Counted from the stretch's first letter, positions 48,118-57,463 are shown. The stretch is 64,000 bases of DNA from Mycolicibacterium hassiacum DSM 44199 (GCF_900603025.1 NZ_LR026975.1:310001-374000), one strand, 5' to 3'. Made by a program: numbers and translations. Notes: a model not told the origin generated them from the letters alone.

Positions 48118-49452
48118 ATGGCTCGACTGTTCGGCACCGACGGGGTGCGGGGTGTCGCCAACCGGGATCTGACCGCCGAGCTGGCGATGGCGCTGGGCTC
48201 GGCGGCCGCCCGACGGCTCGGCAGCGTCAACGGGCACGCCCGGCGCGTGGCGGTCGTCGGCCGGGATCCGCGGGCCAGCGGCGAGATGCTCGAAGCCGCG
48301 GTGATCGCCGGCATCACCAGCGAGGGCGTGGACGCGCTGCGGGTCGGCGTGCTGCCCACCCCGGCGGTGGCCTATCTGACCAGCGCGTATGACGCGGACT
48401 TCGGGGTGATGATCAGCGCCTCGCACAACCCGATGCCCGACAACGGCATCAAGATCTTCGGTCCGGGCGGTCACAAGCTCGACGACGCCGCCGAGGACCG
48501 CATCGAGGAGCTGGTCCACCAGGGGCCCGGCACCCGCCCCACCGGCACCGGTATCGGCCGGGTGGTCGAGGCCGAGGACGCGCTGGCCCGCTACCTGCGC
48601 CACGTCGCCAAGGCCGTCACCACCCGCCTGGACGGCATCACCGTGGTGGTGGACTGCGCCCACGGCGCCGCATCGGTGGCCGCGCCGAGCGCCTACCGGG
48701 CCGCGGGCGCCAACGTCATCGCGATCAACGCCGAACCGAACGGGCTCAACATCAACGACCGGTGCGGCTCGACCCACATGGACGCGCTGTGTGAGGCCGT
48801 GGTGGCCCATCGCGCCGATCTCGGGCTGGCCCACGACGGCGACGCCGACCGCTGCCTGGCCGTCGACGCCAACGGCCGGGTGGTCGACGGCGACGCGATC
48901 ATGGTGATCCTCGCGCTGGCCATGCAGGAGGCCGGCGAGCTGGCCGCCAACACCCTGGTGGCGACGGTGATGAGCAACCTGGGCCTGCACCTGGCCATGC
49001 GGGCGGCGGGCGTGGAGGTGCGCACCACCGCCGTCGGCGACCGCTACGTGCTCGAGGAGTTGCGCGCCGGCGGGTTCTCCCTCGGGGGTGAGCAGTCCGG
49101 CCACATCGTGATGCCGGCGCTGGGCACCACCGGCGACGGGATCGTCACCGGGCTGCGGCTGATGTCGCGGATGGCGCAGACCGGCGAGCCGCTGGCCAAG
49201 CTGGCCGAGCCGATGCAGAGCCTGCCGCAGGTGCTGATCAACGTCGAGGTCTCCGACAAGACGGTGGCGCAGGCGCCGGCGGTGCGGTCGGCGGTGGCGC
49301 GGGCCGAGGCCGAACTCGGTGACACCGGGCGAATCCTGTTGCGCCCGTCGGGAACCGAGCAGGTGGTGCGGGTGATGGTGGAGGCCACCGACGAGGACAC
49401 CGCCCGCCAGCTCGCGGTGCGGGTCGCCGAATCGGTCAGCCGCCACTGCTGA
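48118..49452 (+). CDS. glmM: phosphoglucosamine mutase GlmM (MrsA)
   Basis: 444 residues. It converts glucosamine-6-phosphate to glucosamine-1-phosphate for UDP-GlcNAc synthesis. It starts [15 protein letters not shown]; catalytic phosphoserine Ser102 is in ISASHNP; metal-binding loop DGDADRC; sugar-specificity loop GGEQSGH; phosphate-binding [12 protein letters not shown]. glmS, the preceding pathway enzyme, lies 10.5 kb downstream. No strong ribosome-binding site is evident before the ATG. Confidence 0.98.
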   Translation: MARLFGTDGVRGVANRDLTAELAMALGSAAARRLGSVNGHARRVAVVGRDPRASGEMLEAAVIAGITSEGVDALRVGVLPTPAVAYLTSAYDADFGVMISASHNPMPDNGIKIFGPGGHKLDDAAEDRIEELVHQGPGTRPTGTGIGRVVEAEDALARYLRHVAKAVTTRLDGITVVVDCAHGAASVAAPSAYRAAGANVIAINAEPNGLNINDRCGSTHMDALCEAVVAHRADLGLAHDGDADRCLAVDANGRVVDGDAIMVILALAMQEAGELAANTLVATVMSNLGLHLAMRAAGVEVRTTAVGDRYVLEELRAGGFSLGGEQSGHIVMPALGTTGDGIVTGLRLMSRMAQTGEPLAKLAEPMQSLPQVLINVEVSDKTVAQAPAVRSAVARAEAELGDTGRILLRPSGTEQVVRVMVEATDEDTARQLAVRVAESVSRHC

Positions 49453-49500
49453 TTCCCGGCGGGCGGGAACCGAGGAGGCGCCGGCTGCGTCAAACCCGGC

Positions 49501-49812
49501 ATGGGATCGCCCGAACCCGCCCGAGTCGACACCGCTGCGCTGCGGGACGCCGCTCGCGCCTATCAATGCGCCGCCGAACGGATCGAGCACACGGTCCGCA
49601 GTGAGCTGAGCGCGCTGCGTTTCCACGGCGCGACCGCCGGTATCGCCCACACCGCACGGGGGGACGCCCTCCGGCACAGGATCGAGCAGGTGGTGCAGCG
49701 GCTGTGCCAGTGGTCGATGTCGGCGAGCGGGATCAGCGCGGCGTTGCAGCGCACCGCGGATCGCTATGCCGACACCGAAAGCCGGGCAGCACATCGGATC
49801 GGCGAGCTATGA
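49501..49812 (+). CDS. small helical protein, Rv3440c-like (possible type VII-related)
   Basis: 103 residues, almost entirely helical: an N-terminal helix VDTAALRDAARAYQCAAERI, a second after HGATAGIAHTARGDALRH, and a third SGISAALQRTADRYADTESR. Size and pattern resemble the helical EspC/WXG-like substrates of type VII secretion, but no WxG is present. The ATGA overlap with the next gene implies the two products work together. In M. tuberculosis the same pair (Rv3440c/Rv3439c) lies beside glmM. Function unknown. Confidence 0.75.
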   Translation: MGSPEPARVDTAALRDAARAYQCAAERIEHTVRSELSALRFHGATAGIAHTARGDALRHRIEQVVQRLCQWSMSASGISAALQRTADRYADTESRAAHRIGEL

Positions 49813-51182
49813 GCGGTGTCTTCGACGTCACCGCCCGGCTGGCCGAGGGTTGGCCCGCCGTGCGGACCGCGCAGACCTACGTGGATGCGTGTGCGGCCCT
49901 GGGACATCCGCACGCGACGCGCCGCGACCGGGTATCCGAGTGGTATCGCAGCGAAGACGGGATGGATCTGGCTGCACTGGAACACGATTCAGCGGCGCTG
50001 GCCCGGGCGGCGGCCGCTGCGGCCGAGGCGTTGGCGGTGCAGGACACCGCGTTGGCCGCGCTCGGTGCGGGCTGGTCGGGTGCCGGCGCGCAGAGCGCCG
50101 CTGATCTCCTGAGGCGACATGCCGATGCCTGCGCGGCGACCGTCGCTGCGCTGCACACCGCCGCCGAGGTGCTGGCCGCATTGCGGACGGACCTGTGGCA
50201 GCTGGTGGACCGCAAGGTCGCCGCCACTGCCGGCATCGACGGCGGACGCGGCGACTGGCAGGCCGCCGCACACACCGTGCTGACCGGAGCCGGAGACCGA
50301 TCGGTGGCCAGCGAGGTGGTCGACGGCGAGGTCGAGCCGTTCGTCAGCGAGGTCGTCGAGTGCGACTGGATGGCGCTGATGCGCCGGACCCTGGCCTCGA
50401 TCGAGGAGAAGTTCGACGCCGCGATCGCCGCGCTCACCGATCCCGGTCCGGGATTCCCCGACGAGCGGTCGTCTGCGGCAGCCGGACCGGAACCGGCCAC
50501 CGCCCACCCCGCGGCGGTGCCGGCGTACCCGCCCGCGGCGCCGGTCGCGGCCGGCCCGGCGGCAGAACCCGAGGGCCCGGCCCCGGTACCGCCGCCTGCG
50601 GCGGCCGCTCCGATGCCCGCGCCGAGCCCGGCCGGGTGGTCCGGACTGCCCGACATCGGCACCGGATTATCCGGCGCCGGAAGGCAGTTCATCGATCTGC
50701 TCGCGGGTCTGCTCGGCTCCGCGACCGACGCGTTCGGCACCTCTTTCGACAACGGCTTCGACACGGCCGACATCGACGACCCGGCCGAGCCCGACCAGGA
50801 CTCCGGCGACCGGGACTCCGGCGCCCAGGACACCGGGGGCGAGGACGCCGACGAAGACCGGGTCGAGGAGACCGAGGACACCGACGAGAGCCAAGGCGGC
50901 GCCGTTGACGAGACCGAGGGCGCCGATGCCGAGAACGAGGCCGCCGATGCCGAGAACGAGGCCGACAAGGACAACACCGACGGCGAGGCCGGCGGCGAAC
51001 CCGCCGACGGCGACGGGCAGACCCCGGCCGACACCGGCGCCGACCCGGTCGCAGCAGCCGAGAACGACGCGGCGGCCCCTCCCGTCATGCCCCCGCCGTC
51101 TGCGCAAACCCCCGCTGCACCGGCCGAATCCGCGACCCCGTGCGAGATCGCCGCGAACGAGCTACCGCAGGTGGGGGAGTGA
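49809..51182 (+). CDS. Ala/Pro-rich protein with acidic tail, Rv3439c-like
   Basis: 457 residues in three parts. A helical N-terminal domain (about 1-225) has alternating Ala-rich helices and a GWSGAGAQSAA turn resembling the WxG-type hairpin of type VII proteins. A Pro/Ala linker (about 225-280) follows. The C-terminal part (about 320-430) is extremely rich in Asp/Glu. No signal peptide or transmembrane helix. It starts in an ATGA overlap with the 103-residue helical gene. Possibly an ESX-linked substrate or partner; unproven. Confidence 0.75.
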   Translation: MSGVFDVTARLAEGWPAVRTAQTYVDACAALGHPHATRRDRVSEWYRSEDGMDLAALEHDSAALARAAAAAAEALAVQDTALAALGAGWSGAGAQSAADLLRRHADACAATVAALHTAAEVLAALRTDLWQLVDRKVAATAGIDGGRGDWQAAAHTVLTGAGDRSVASEVVDGEVEPFVSEVVECDWMALMRRTLASIEEKFDAAIAALTDPGPGFPDERSSAAAGPEPATAHPAAVPAYPPAAPVAAGPAAEPEGPAPVPPPAAAAPMPAPSPAGWSGLPDIGTGLSGAGRQFIDLLAGLLGSATDAFGTSFDNGFDTADIDDPAEPDQDSGDRDSGAQDTGGEDADEDRVEETEDTDESQGGAVDETEGADAENEAADAENEADKDNTDGEAGGEPADGDGQTPADTGADPVAAAENDAAAPPVMPPPSAQTPAAPAESATPCEIAANELPQVGE

Positions 51183-52220
51183 CTACCTGGTGAGCTCGAC
51201 GAGCTCCGTCACGTACTGCAGGGTCTCCTTCGCGTCGCCGAGCGGATGCACCAGCAGCGTGGTCACTCCGGCCTCGGCGTAGGCGGCGATGCGTTCCTTG
51301 ACCCAGCCGCGCGGGCCGACCAGCGACACGTTGCGCACCAGGTCGTCGGGAACGGCGGCGATGGCCTCCTGTTTGCGGCCCGACAGGTACAGCTCCTGGA
51401 TCCGGTCCGCGGCCGCGCCGTAGCCGTACCGGGTGGCCAGCGCGTGGTAGAAGTTGCGGCCCCGGGCGCCCATTCCGCCGAGGTAGAGCGCCAACTGGGG
51501 TTTGGCCCACTCCAGCCGGTCGTCGACGTGGTCGCCGATCGCCAGGCTCGCCGACACCATGACGTCCAGCGGCCCGAGCGCCGGATCGCGCCTGGCCAGA
51601 CCGGCGCGCAGCGCATCACCCCACACCTCATCGGCCTTCTCCGGCAGGAAGAACACCGGCTGCCAGCCTTCGGCGATCTCGGCGGTGAGTTCCACGTTCT
51701 TCGGTCCCAGCGAGGCGATGGTGATCGGAATACGTTCGCGCACAGGGTGATTGATCAGTTTGAGCGGTTTGCCCAAACCGGTGCCGCGGTCGGCGGGCAG
51801 CGGCAGCTGGTAGTGCTTGCCGTGGTACTCCAGCCGCTCGCGCCGCCACACCTTGCGGCAGATCTCGACCACCTCGCGGGTGCGGCCCAGCGGGGCGTCG
51901 AACGGCACCCCGTGGAAGCCCTCCACCACCTGCGGGCCCGAGGTGCCCAGGCCGAGCCGGAACCGTCCGTTCGACACGTAGTCCACGCCGGCGGCGGTCA
52001 TCGCCAGCAGCGCGGGGGTGCGGGTGTAGATCGGCACCACCCCGGTGCCCAACTCGATGGTCGAGGTCTTGGCGGCCAGATAGCCGAGCTGGCTGATCGC
52101 GTCGAACGAGTACGCCTCGGCGACCAGGACGATGTCCATCCCGGCCCGCTCGAACTCCACCACCTGCTCGGCCGCTTCGATGAAGCCCCCGGCGTACCCC
52201 AGAAAAATGCCCGTGCGCAT
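51183..52220 (-). CDS. LLM-class F420-dependent oxidoreductase (Rv3520c-like)
   Basis: 345 residues, luciferase-like TIM barrel. It has GYAGGFIEAAEQVVEFERAG, ELGTGVVPIYTRTPALLAMT, GRFRLGLGTSGPQVVEGFHG, and SLGPKNVELTAEIAEGWQPV, typical of F420-dependent oxidoreductases of the Rv3520c kind. ATG 52220 is used; longer frames run into upstream non-coding DNA. In M. tuberculosis Rv3520c lies near DUF35/thiolase genes of the steroid side-chain region; here too such genes lie within 5 kb. First gene of the accessory block, reading outward. Confidence 0.88.
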   Translation of the reverse strand: MRTGIFLGYAGGFIEAAEQVVEFERAGMDIVLVAEAYSFDAISQLGYLAAKTSTIELGTGVVPIYTRTPALLAMTAAGVDYVSNGRFRLGLGTSGPQVVEGFHGVPFDAPLGRTREVVEICRKVWRRERLEYHGKHYQLPLPADRGTGLGKPLKLINHPVRERIPITIASLGPKNVELTAEIAEGWQPVFFLPEKADEVWGDALRAGLARRDPALGPLDVMVSASLAIGDHVDDRLEWAKPQLALYLGGMGARGRNFYHALATRYGYGAAADRIQELYLSGRKQEAIAAVPDDLVRNVSLVGPRGWVKERIAAYAEAGVTTLLVHPLGDAKETLQYVTELVELTR

Positions 52221-52237
52221 ACCGAACGTTATATCAC

Positions 52238-52251
52238 CAACCAGTTGGTTG
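52238..52251. promoter_or_regulatory. inverted repeat upstream of the LLM gene
   Basis: CAACCA-GT-TGGTTG lies 18 bp upstream of the LLM gene start, in an AT-richer 156-bp divergent region shared with the secreted DUF3298-like gene. The same hexamers recur in opposite order at 58810-58829. TetR-type operator candidate. Confidence 0.45.
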
Positions 52252-52376
52252 ACGGAATTCTGATCGAGATGTTTTTCGCATCGATGCCGACACAAATTCG
52301 ATCGGTCCCGATAGTGTTGACAGCGAATTAGTGAGGAAATTCGGTCGCCGCCGACAGTTCTTTCGGGCAGGGAAGA

Positions 52377-53102
52377 ATGAAGCACAGGGTACGAGTCGGG
52401 ATCGTCGCGACAACGGTGGCGACGGCACTGGCGCTGCCGGCGCACCCCGCGGGCGCCGCCCCGGCCGACCCCTGTGACCCTTATTTCGGGGTACCGGCGA
52501 CTCTCGCCGGAACGAGTCCAGATGGATTGGGACGGTGGGAGGTCCGCTATGAACGGATCTCCGGGGGTGATCCGTCGATCGCGGACGCGATCAACGGGGT
52601 CATCGACGCCGAGGCGCGCGGCCAGGTGGCCACCTACGAACCCAGTGCCACCAAGACCAACCGGTGGACGCTGAATATCGATGGCAGAATCGCAAAACGA
52701 CCGGTCACCATTTCCGCGCTTTACACCGGCGAATACAACACCGCCCTGCCGAATATGCCGTTTTATGCGGTGGCGACCCGGGTGTTCGACTGTCGGAGCG
52801 GAATTCTGATCACCTGGGACAACCTCTTTACCGACAAGAAGGCGGGCCTGGCCCGATTGTCCGAACAGACCCGGCAGATCCTGCCCACCGTCTACGCGCC
52901 GCCGGCACGGCCCGGCCGCTGGCAGTTCGGCAGCGAGGTCGCCCCGGTGGACGCCAACTACCGCTACTGGATCCCCACCGCCGAGGGCATCGAACTGCAC
53001 TTTCCCGACTGGCAGTTCGGCCGCGGCCTCCCGGTGATCACCGTTCCGTGGCCGGCGGTGGCCGACCTCATCGCCCCGGAGTTCCAGGCGATCACCGGGT
53101 AG
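52377..53102 (+). CDS. secreted DUF3298/RsiV-like domain protein
   Basis: 241 residues with a signal peptide (about 1-27, ending AGAA). The mature part has an N-terminal region with RWEVRYERISGGDPSIADAI and a C-terminal domain with EGIELHFPDWQFGRGLPVIT-type strands, as in DUF3298 proteins related to the RsiV anti-sigma factor's outer domain, which binds lysozyme. No transmembrane anchor or sigma-factor partner is present. A small extracellular protein; function inferred only at fold level. One Cys pair is likely (Cys33 and FDCRSG). It ends 7 bp from the convergent truncated carotenoid oxygenase. Confidence 0.75.
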   Translation: MKHRVRVGIVATTVATALALPAHPAGAAPADPCDPYFGVPATLAGTSPDGLGRWEVRYERISGGDPSIADAINGVIDAEARGQVATYEPSATKTNRWTLNIDGRIAKRPVTISALYTGEYNTALPNMPFYAVATRVFDCRSGILITWDNLFTDKKAGLARLSEQTRQILPTVYAPPARPGRWQFGSEVAPVDANYRYWIPTAEGIELHFPDWQFGRGLPVITVPWPAVADLIAPEFQAITG

Positions 53103-53109
53103 CCGGCGG

Positions 53110-53625
53110 TCAGTGCGGCTGCGCCACCCGCGGGGTGAAGCAGCCGTGGAACGTCAACGGCAAGTGGTGGCGCAACCGGCCCACATACACCGGGCCGGCC
53201 TCGATGTCGCGGGCGTCGAACACCGACAGGTTCGCCACGTTCTGCACCCCGTCGAGCACCGGCATCAACAACCAGCCGTCGTCCTCCGCGTCGGCGCCGG
53301 GCCGCGGCGCGAACACCGCCTCGTGCGGCAGATGACCCTCCGGGAACCGGAACACTGTTTCCTTGCCGGTCCGGTGGTCGATCCTGACCAGCGCGTTGGG
53401 GTACAGGTTTCGCTCCAGTCCGGCGGCGAACCAGAAGAACCGGTACGGCCGGGCCGTCCGCGCCGTGTTGATGGCCGGAAACTCGCCCTGCAGATCCGAG
53501 AACTCCTCGATGCGCACCGTGCCCGAAGGTGAGATCCGCAACCGGGTGGGCACCCCGCCGTAGGGTGTGGTCGAGGTCTCCAGCAGGTTCTCCACCGCGG
53601 TGAGCTGGCTGTTGAGGTCCTGGCC
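53110..53625 (-). pseudogene. carotenoid oxygenase, C-terminal fragment
   Basis: About 170 residues matching the C-terminal third of carotenoid/lignostilbene dioxygenases: SDLQGEFPAINTARTARPYR, HEAVFAPRPGADAEDDGWLL, SVFDARDIEAGPVYVGRLRH and LTFHGCFTP, the last holding one iron-ligand His. The two upstream iron-binding His blocks are missing. Upstream of about 53625 the frame continues only as antisense of an acyl-CoA dehydrogenase. Full-length family members have about 450-500 residues. Probably non-functional; its 5' half was lost in a deletion. The boundary is approximate. Confidence 0.8.
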
Positions 53626-54156
53626 CGGTTCACCGCCGAGGCGATCCGCCCCGAGGTGTGGGTGGCCGGCGAGGCGGCCGCCGATGTCGGCCGGATGCTC
53701 TCGCGGACAACCGATCTGATCACCGCGGCCGAACTCCTCGGCGTGGCGCAGCACGCGCTCGACGGCACCGTCGACTACGTCGGAAAGCGGGTGCAGTTCG
53801 GCCGCACCATCGGCTCCTTCCAGGCCGTCAAACACCGGCTGGTCGACCTGCTGGCGGCGGTGGAACTGACCCGCTCGGCGGTATACGGCGCGGCCTGGGC
53901 GATGGCGACCGCGCCGGACGACGTGCACACCGACATCGACCTGACGTGCGCCGGCCTGCTGGCGCGGCGGACCGCACTGGCCGTGGTCAAGGCCACCATC
54001 CAGCTGCACGGCGGGATCGCGATCACCTGGGAGCACTGGGCACACCGCTACTTCCGGCGGGCCCACTCCGTTGTCGGAATGACCGGATCGACGGCCGCGT
54101 ACGCACGCCGGCTGGCCGACCTCATCGACCTCCGGGACGGTGCCGATGGCTGCTGA
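53605..54156 (+). pseudogene. acyl-CoA dehydrogenase, C-terminal fragment
   Basis: About 180 residues. From AAELLGVAQHALDGTVDYVG onwards the sequence is the helical C-terminal domain of an acyl-CoA dehydrogenase (RVQFGRTIGSFQAVKHRLVD, LHGGIAITWEHWAHRYFRRA). The N-terminal and middle domains that bind FAD and substrate, about 200 residues, are absent. An ATG at 53656 could express the remnant. It overlaps the next, intact acyl-CoA dehydrogenase by about 11 bp, which suggests the two once formed an alpha/beta pair like mycobacterial heteromeric FadE enzymes. The boundary is approximate. Confidence 0.82.
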
Positions 54157-55321
54157 CGACGCGACGCCGGAGCGGCTGCGTGCCGAGGTGGACCAGTGGG
54201 TCCGCGAACACCGGCCCGACGTGCTGGACGACGACACCGCGCCGGCATGGTTCGCGGCGCTGGGGGAGCGGGGTTACACCGTTGCGCACTGGCCGCGCGA
54301 GCACGGCGGTCTCGGCTACACCGAGGAACAGGCCGCGGTGGTGCGCTCGGTGCTGGCCGAGCACGGGCTGGGGCTGCCCGACTCCTACTTCGTGCCGCTG
54401 ATGCTCATCGGGCCGGCGCTGATCACCTGGGGCACACCGGAACAGCAGCGCCGCTATCTGCCCGGCATCGTGCGCGGCGCCGACATGTGGTGTCAGCTGT
54501 TCAGCGAGCCGGGCGCCGGGTCGGATCTGGCCAGCCTGGCGACCCGGGCCGTCGCCGACGGGGACGGGTGGAAGGTCAACGGCCAGAAGGTGTGGAGTTC
54601 GTTCGCCAGCGAATCGCGGTACGGCATGCTGCTGGCCCGCACCGATCCGGACCGGCCCAAGAACGCGGGGATCACCTGTTTTCTGGTCGACATGACGCTG
54701 CCCGGGGTCACGGTGCGCCCGCTGCGTCAGCTCACCGGCGAGGAGCACTTCTGCGAGGTCTTCCTCGACGATGTGCGGCTCGGCCCGGAGACCGTGCTCG
54801 GCCCGGTCAACGACGGCTGGCGGGTGGCGATGACCACGCTCAACGCCGAACGCGCCGGGCTGTCGGAGACCTCCGGCGCCAGCGGTGTACCGCTGGATCC
54901 GGTGCTGCGGCTGGCTCGTGAGCGCGGCCGGTGGGCCGAAGCCGCGGTGCGGGAACGGCTCGCTGAACTGATCGCGGTGGAGCGTGCGCTGGCCCTGACC
55001 AACCGCCGGTCGGCGGCGGAGAGCACCGGCCTCGGCGGTTCACCGGCGGACTCGATCACCAAGCTCGTGCTGTCCGAGTTGTCCCAGCAGATCACCGAAC
55101 TGGGATTCGAACTGGCCGGTGCGCCGGCCGCGTACTGGGACGAGGCGGCCGGTGAGCCGATCCCGGCGGAAACCTACGCCCTGCTGGACAGCCGCCGGTT
55201 CACGATCGCCGGCGGCACCTCGGAGGTGCAGCGCAACATTGTCGGCGAACGCGTGCTGGGCCTGGACCGCGAGTTCGACCCGGGCCGCGGTAAGCCCTGG
55301 CGGGAACTGCGCCGAAGCTGA
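54146..55321 (+). CDS. acyl-CoA dehydrogenase (FadE type)
   Basis: 391 residues, complete. FAD/substrate motifs: LFSEPGAGSDLASLATRAV (about 119-137), KVNGQKVWSSFAS, and C-terminal TIAGGTSEVQRNIVGERVLGL. It oxidises an acyl-CoA at the alpha-beta bond. ATG 54146 is preferred with GGGA eight bases upstream; GTG 54140 is in frame. Next to a truncated FadE fragment; if the enzyme is an obligate heteromer the loss matters. Followed by a ferredoxin and DUF35/thiolase genes, which suggests breakdown of a bulky side chain such as a steroid or terpenoid CoA ester. Confidence 0.94.
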   Translation: MAADDATPERLRAEVDQWVREHRPDVLDDDTAPAWFAALGERGYTVAHWPREHGGLGYTEEQAAVVRSVLAEHGLGLPDSYFVPLMLIGPALITWGTPEQQRRYLPGIVRGADMWCQLFSEPGAGSDLASLATRAVADGDGWKVNGQKVWSSFASESRYGMLLARTDPDRPKNAGITCFLVDMTLPGVTVRPLRQLTGEEHFCEVFLDDVRLGPETVLGPVNDGWRVAMTTLNAERAGLSETSGASGVPLDPVLRLARERGRWAEAAVRERLAELIAVERALALTNRRSAAESTGLGGSPADSITKLVLSELSQQITELGFELAGAPAAYWDEAAGEPIPAETYALLDSRRFTIAGGTSEVQRNIVGERVLGLDREFDPGRGKPWRELRRS

Positions 55322-55322
55322 C

Positions 55323-55667
55323 ATGCCCAGGGTGACCGTGCAGCCCGCCGGCCTCGTGTTCGAGGCCGGCGACGGCCAGACGGTGATGGCCGCGGCCGTC
55401 GCGGCCGGCCTGCGTTGGCCGACCATCTGTGGCGGACAAGGCGATTGCCTGGTCTGCCACATCGAGGTGCTCGAGTGTCCGGAACACCTCGGGACACCCG
55501 ACGACGCCGAGAGCCACGCGGTGCGGACCCTGCGCGGCGACCGCGGCGGTCGTGGCGAACACGTGCGACTGGCCTGTCAGGCCCGGGTGCACGGCGATGT
55601 GGTCGTGCTGAAACGAGGGGTGCGCCGCCGGCGTACCGACGGTGGACGGGAGGAGTCCGGTGTCTGA
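55323..55667 (+). CDS. [2Fe-2S] plant-type ferredoxin
   Basis: 114 residues with the cluster ligands Cys36, Cys42, Cys45 (CGGQGDCLVC) and Cys85 (LACQAR). N-terminal beta-grasp: VTVQPAGLVFEAGDGQTVMA, AAAVAAGLRWPT. The C-terminus is basic (KRGVRRRR). It probably carries electrons for an oxygenase or dehydrogenase in this block. It begins one base after the acyl-CoA dehydrogenase stop and overlaps the DUF35 gene start by 8 bp. Confidence 0.88.
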   Translation: MPRVTVQPAGLVFEAGDGQTVMAAAVAAGLRWPTICGGQGDCLVCHIEVLECPEHLGTPDDAESHAVRTLRGDRGGRGEHVRLACQARVHGDVVVLKRGVRRRRTDGGREESGV

Positions 55668-56088
55668 GGTGATCGATCCGCACATCATGGAACTGGTCGA
55701 CGGCCGACCGCGGCTCATCGGCGGGCGGTGCGATGTCTGCGGCGAGATCGACTTCCCGCGGCAGGACTTCTGCCGCGCCTGCGGTGCCGCACGGATCAGC
55801 GCCGTGCGACTGGCCGAGCGCGGCGTGCTGTGGAGTTGGACGGTGCAACGGTTCCCGCCGCCCAGCCCGCCCTACGTGCACGCCGGGAGCGAGTTCGAGT
55901 CGTTCGGGGTCGGCTATGTGGAGCTGCCCGGCGAGGTGATCGTCGAGAGCCGGCTGACCGAGGCCGACCCGGACAAACTGCGGATCGGTATGCCGATGGC
56001 GCTCACCGGGCTGCCGATTCCTGCCGAGAACGGCGGAACGACACTGGCTTTCGCCTTCAAACCGGTCGATGAAGGAGCGACGCGATGA
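55660..56088 (+). CDS. DUF35 OB-fold zinc-ribbon protein (acyl-CoA-associated)
   Basis: 142 residues: N-terminal rubredoxin-like zinc ribbon CDVCGEIDFPRQDFCRAC and a C-terminal OB-fold (about 50-142). These proteins pair with thiolase-fold enzymes and are needed for steroid side-chain retro-aldolases (Ltp2/ChsH2-type) and for some acyltransferases. GTG 55660 is chosen for the GGGAGGA five bases upstream; GTG 55642 is also in frame. The stop overlaps the thiolase start in ATGA, a strong sign of a complex. Confidence 0.93.
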   Translation: MSEVIDPHIMELVDGRPRLIGGRCDVCGEIDFPRQDFCRACGAARISAVRLAERGVLWSWTVQRFPPPSPPYVHAGSEFESFGVGYVELPGEVIVESRLTEADPDKLRIGMPMALTGLPIPAENGGTTLAFAFKPVDEGATR

Positions 56089-57230
56089 CGGGTGCGGCGA
56101 TCATCGGGGTGGGCTGCCGACCGTTCGGCCGCTACCAGGACACCACGGTGCGTCAGGAGGCGGTGCGGGCCGTGCGCGAGGCGCTCGCCGACGCCGGGGT
56201 GAGCTGGTCGCAGGTCGACTACGCGGTGGGCGGCAGCATGGACGGCGGCACCGCCGACACGCTGGTCGCCGAGCTCGGTCTGACCGGGGTCCCGTTCCTC
56301 AACGTGTTCAACGGCTGCGCCACCGGCAGCAGTTCGCTGATCTCGGCGGTGCAGGCGGTCAGCTCCGGCGCCGCCGAGATCGCCGTGGTGGTGGGTTTCG
56401 ACTCCCATCCGCGCGGGGCGTTCACCATCGATCCGGCGGCGATGGGGCTGGGGCAGTGGTACGGCGCGGTCGGGTTGGCGTTGACCTCGCAGTTCTTCGC
56501 CCTGAAGATCCGGCGTTACCTGCACGAACACGACCTGCCGGAGCGGTTGCTGGCCAAGGTCGCCGCGAAAGCGTTCCGCAACGGGTCGCTGAACCCGTTG
56601 GCGTGGCGGCGTAAACCGTTGTCCGAGGACGACATCAACGCCTCGATGATGCTGTCCGACCCGCTGCGCCAGTACATGCTGTGCTCGCCGAACGACGGCG
56701 CGGCCGCGCTGGTGCTGTGCCGGGCCGACCGGGCGCGGGAGTTCAGCCCGCATCCGGTGTACATCGCCGCCGCCACGGTACGCACCCGCCGGCCCGGGTC
56801 GTTCGAGGTACTCAGCCCGTCGCTGTCGGTGCGCCGCGGCGTGAGCCCGACCGTCGACGCCGCCGCGGCCGCGTTCGAGCAGGCGGGAATCGGCCCGGCC
56901 GAGGTCGACCTGGCCCAGCTGCAGGACACCGACGCCGGAGCGGAGATCATCCACCTCGCCGAGACCGGGCTGTGCGCCGACGGTGAACAGGCCGAACTGA
57001 TCGAGGGCGGGCACACCGAGATCACCGGCCGCCTGCCGGTCAACACCGACGGCGGGTGCCTGGCCAACGGCGAACCGATCGGCGCGTCCGGGCTGCGCCA
57101 GATTCACGAGAACGTCGTCCAGTTGCGCGGAACCGCGGGGGACCGGCAGGTACCCGGCGACCCCAGGGTGGCGTTCTCACATGTCTACGGGGCTCCGGGG
57201 TTGAGCGCGTGCACGATCCTCACCCGTTAG
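56085..57230 (+). CDS. thiolase-fold lipid-transfer/aldolase-like enzyme
   Basis: 381 residues with the nonspecific lipid-transfer (SCP-x) thiolase layout: VFNGCATGSSSL with the N-terminal nucleophile-position Cys, and SPNDGAAALVLCRADRA. The usual GHPxGxSG near the C-terminus reads GEPIGASG, so the His is Glu; the second Cys region is GAPGLSACTIL. That pattern fits an aldolase or altered thiolase rather than a classical acetyl-CoA C-acyltransferase. The ATGA coupling to a DUF35 gene is the arrangement of Ltp2-type retro-aldolases. Substrate unknown. Confidence 0.9.
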   Translation: MTGAAIIGVGCRPFGRYQDTTVRQEAVRAVREALADAGVSWSQVDYAVGGSMDGGTADTLVAELGLTGVPFLNVFNGCATGSSSLISAVQAVSSGAAEIAVVVGFDSHPRGAFTIDPAAMGLGQWYGAVGLALTSQFFALKIRRYLHEHDLPERLLAKVAAKAFRNGSLNPLAWRRKPLSEDDINASMMLSDPLRQYMLCSPNDGAAALVLCRADRAREFSPHPVYIAAATVRTRRPGSFEVLSPSLSVRRGVSPTVDAAAAAFEQAGIGPAEVDLAQLQDTDAGAEIIHLAETGLCADGEQAELIEGGHTEITGRLPVNTDGGCLANGEPIGASGLRQIHENVVQLRGTAGDRQVPGDPRVAFSHVYGAPGLSACTILTR

Positions 57231-57240
57231 GAGACCGGCG

Positions 57241-57432
57241 GTGAAAGTAAGGGTGAACACCGATCGGTGCGTGGGAAACGGGGTGTGCGAGGCTCTCGCG
57301 CCGGACTTGTTCACGGTCACCGACGACGGCCAGGCCCGGGTGCTGGCCGACGAAATCCCCGACGCACAACGGGAATCGGCGATGCAGGCGGTGCAGGGGT
57401 GTCCGGCCCGCGCCCTGGCCGCCGAGGACTGA
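57241..57432 (+). CDS. 3Fe-4S-type ferredoxin
   Basis: 63 residues with Cys10, Cys16 (CVGNGVC) and Cys54 (GCPARA), the same three-cysteine spacing as the P450 ferredoxin at 8576. No P450 lies near it. It sits 10 bp behind the thiolase in the same presumed operon. Its partner is probably elsewhere, or it serves the LLM or acyl-CoA steps; not determinable. Confidence 0.9.
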   Translation: MKVRVNTDRCVGNGVCEALAPDLFTVTDDGQARVLADEIPDAQRESAMQAVQGCPARALAAED

Positions 57433-57463
57433 CCCATCACCACGAGAGAACGAAAGGCTGTCG

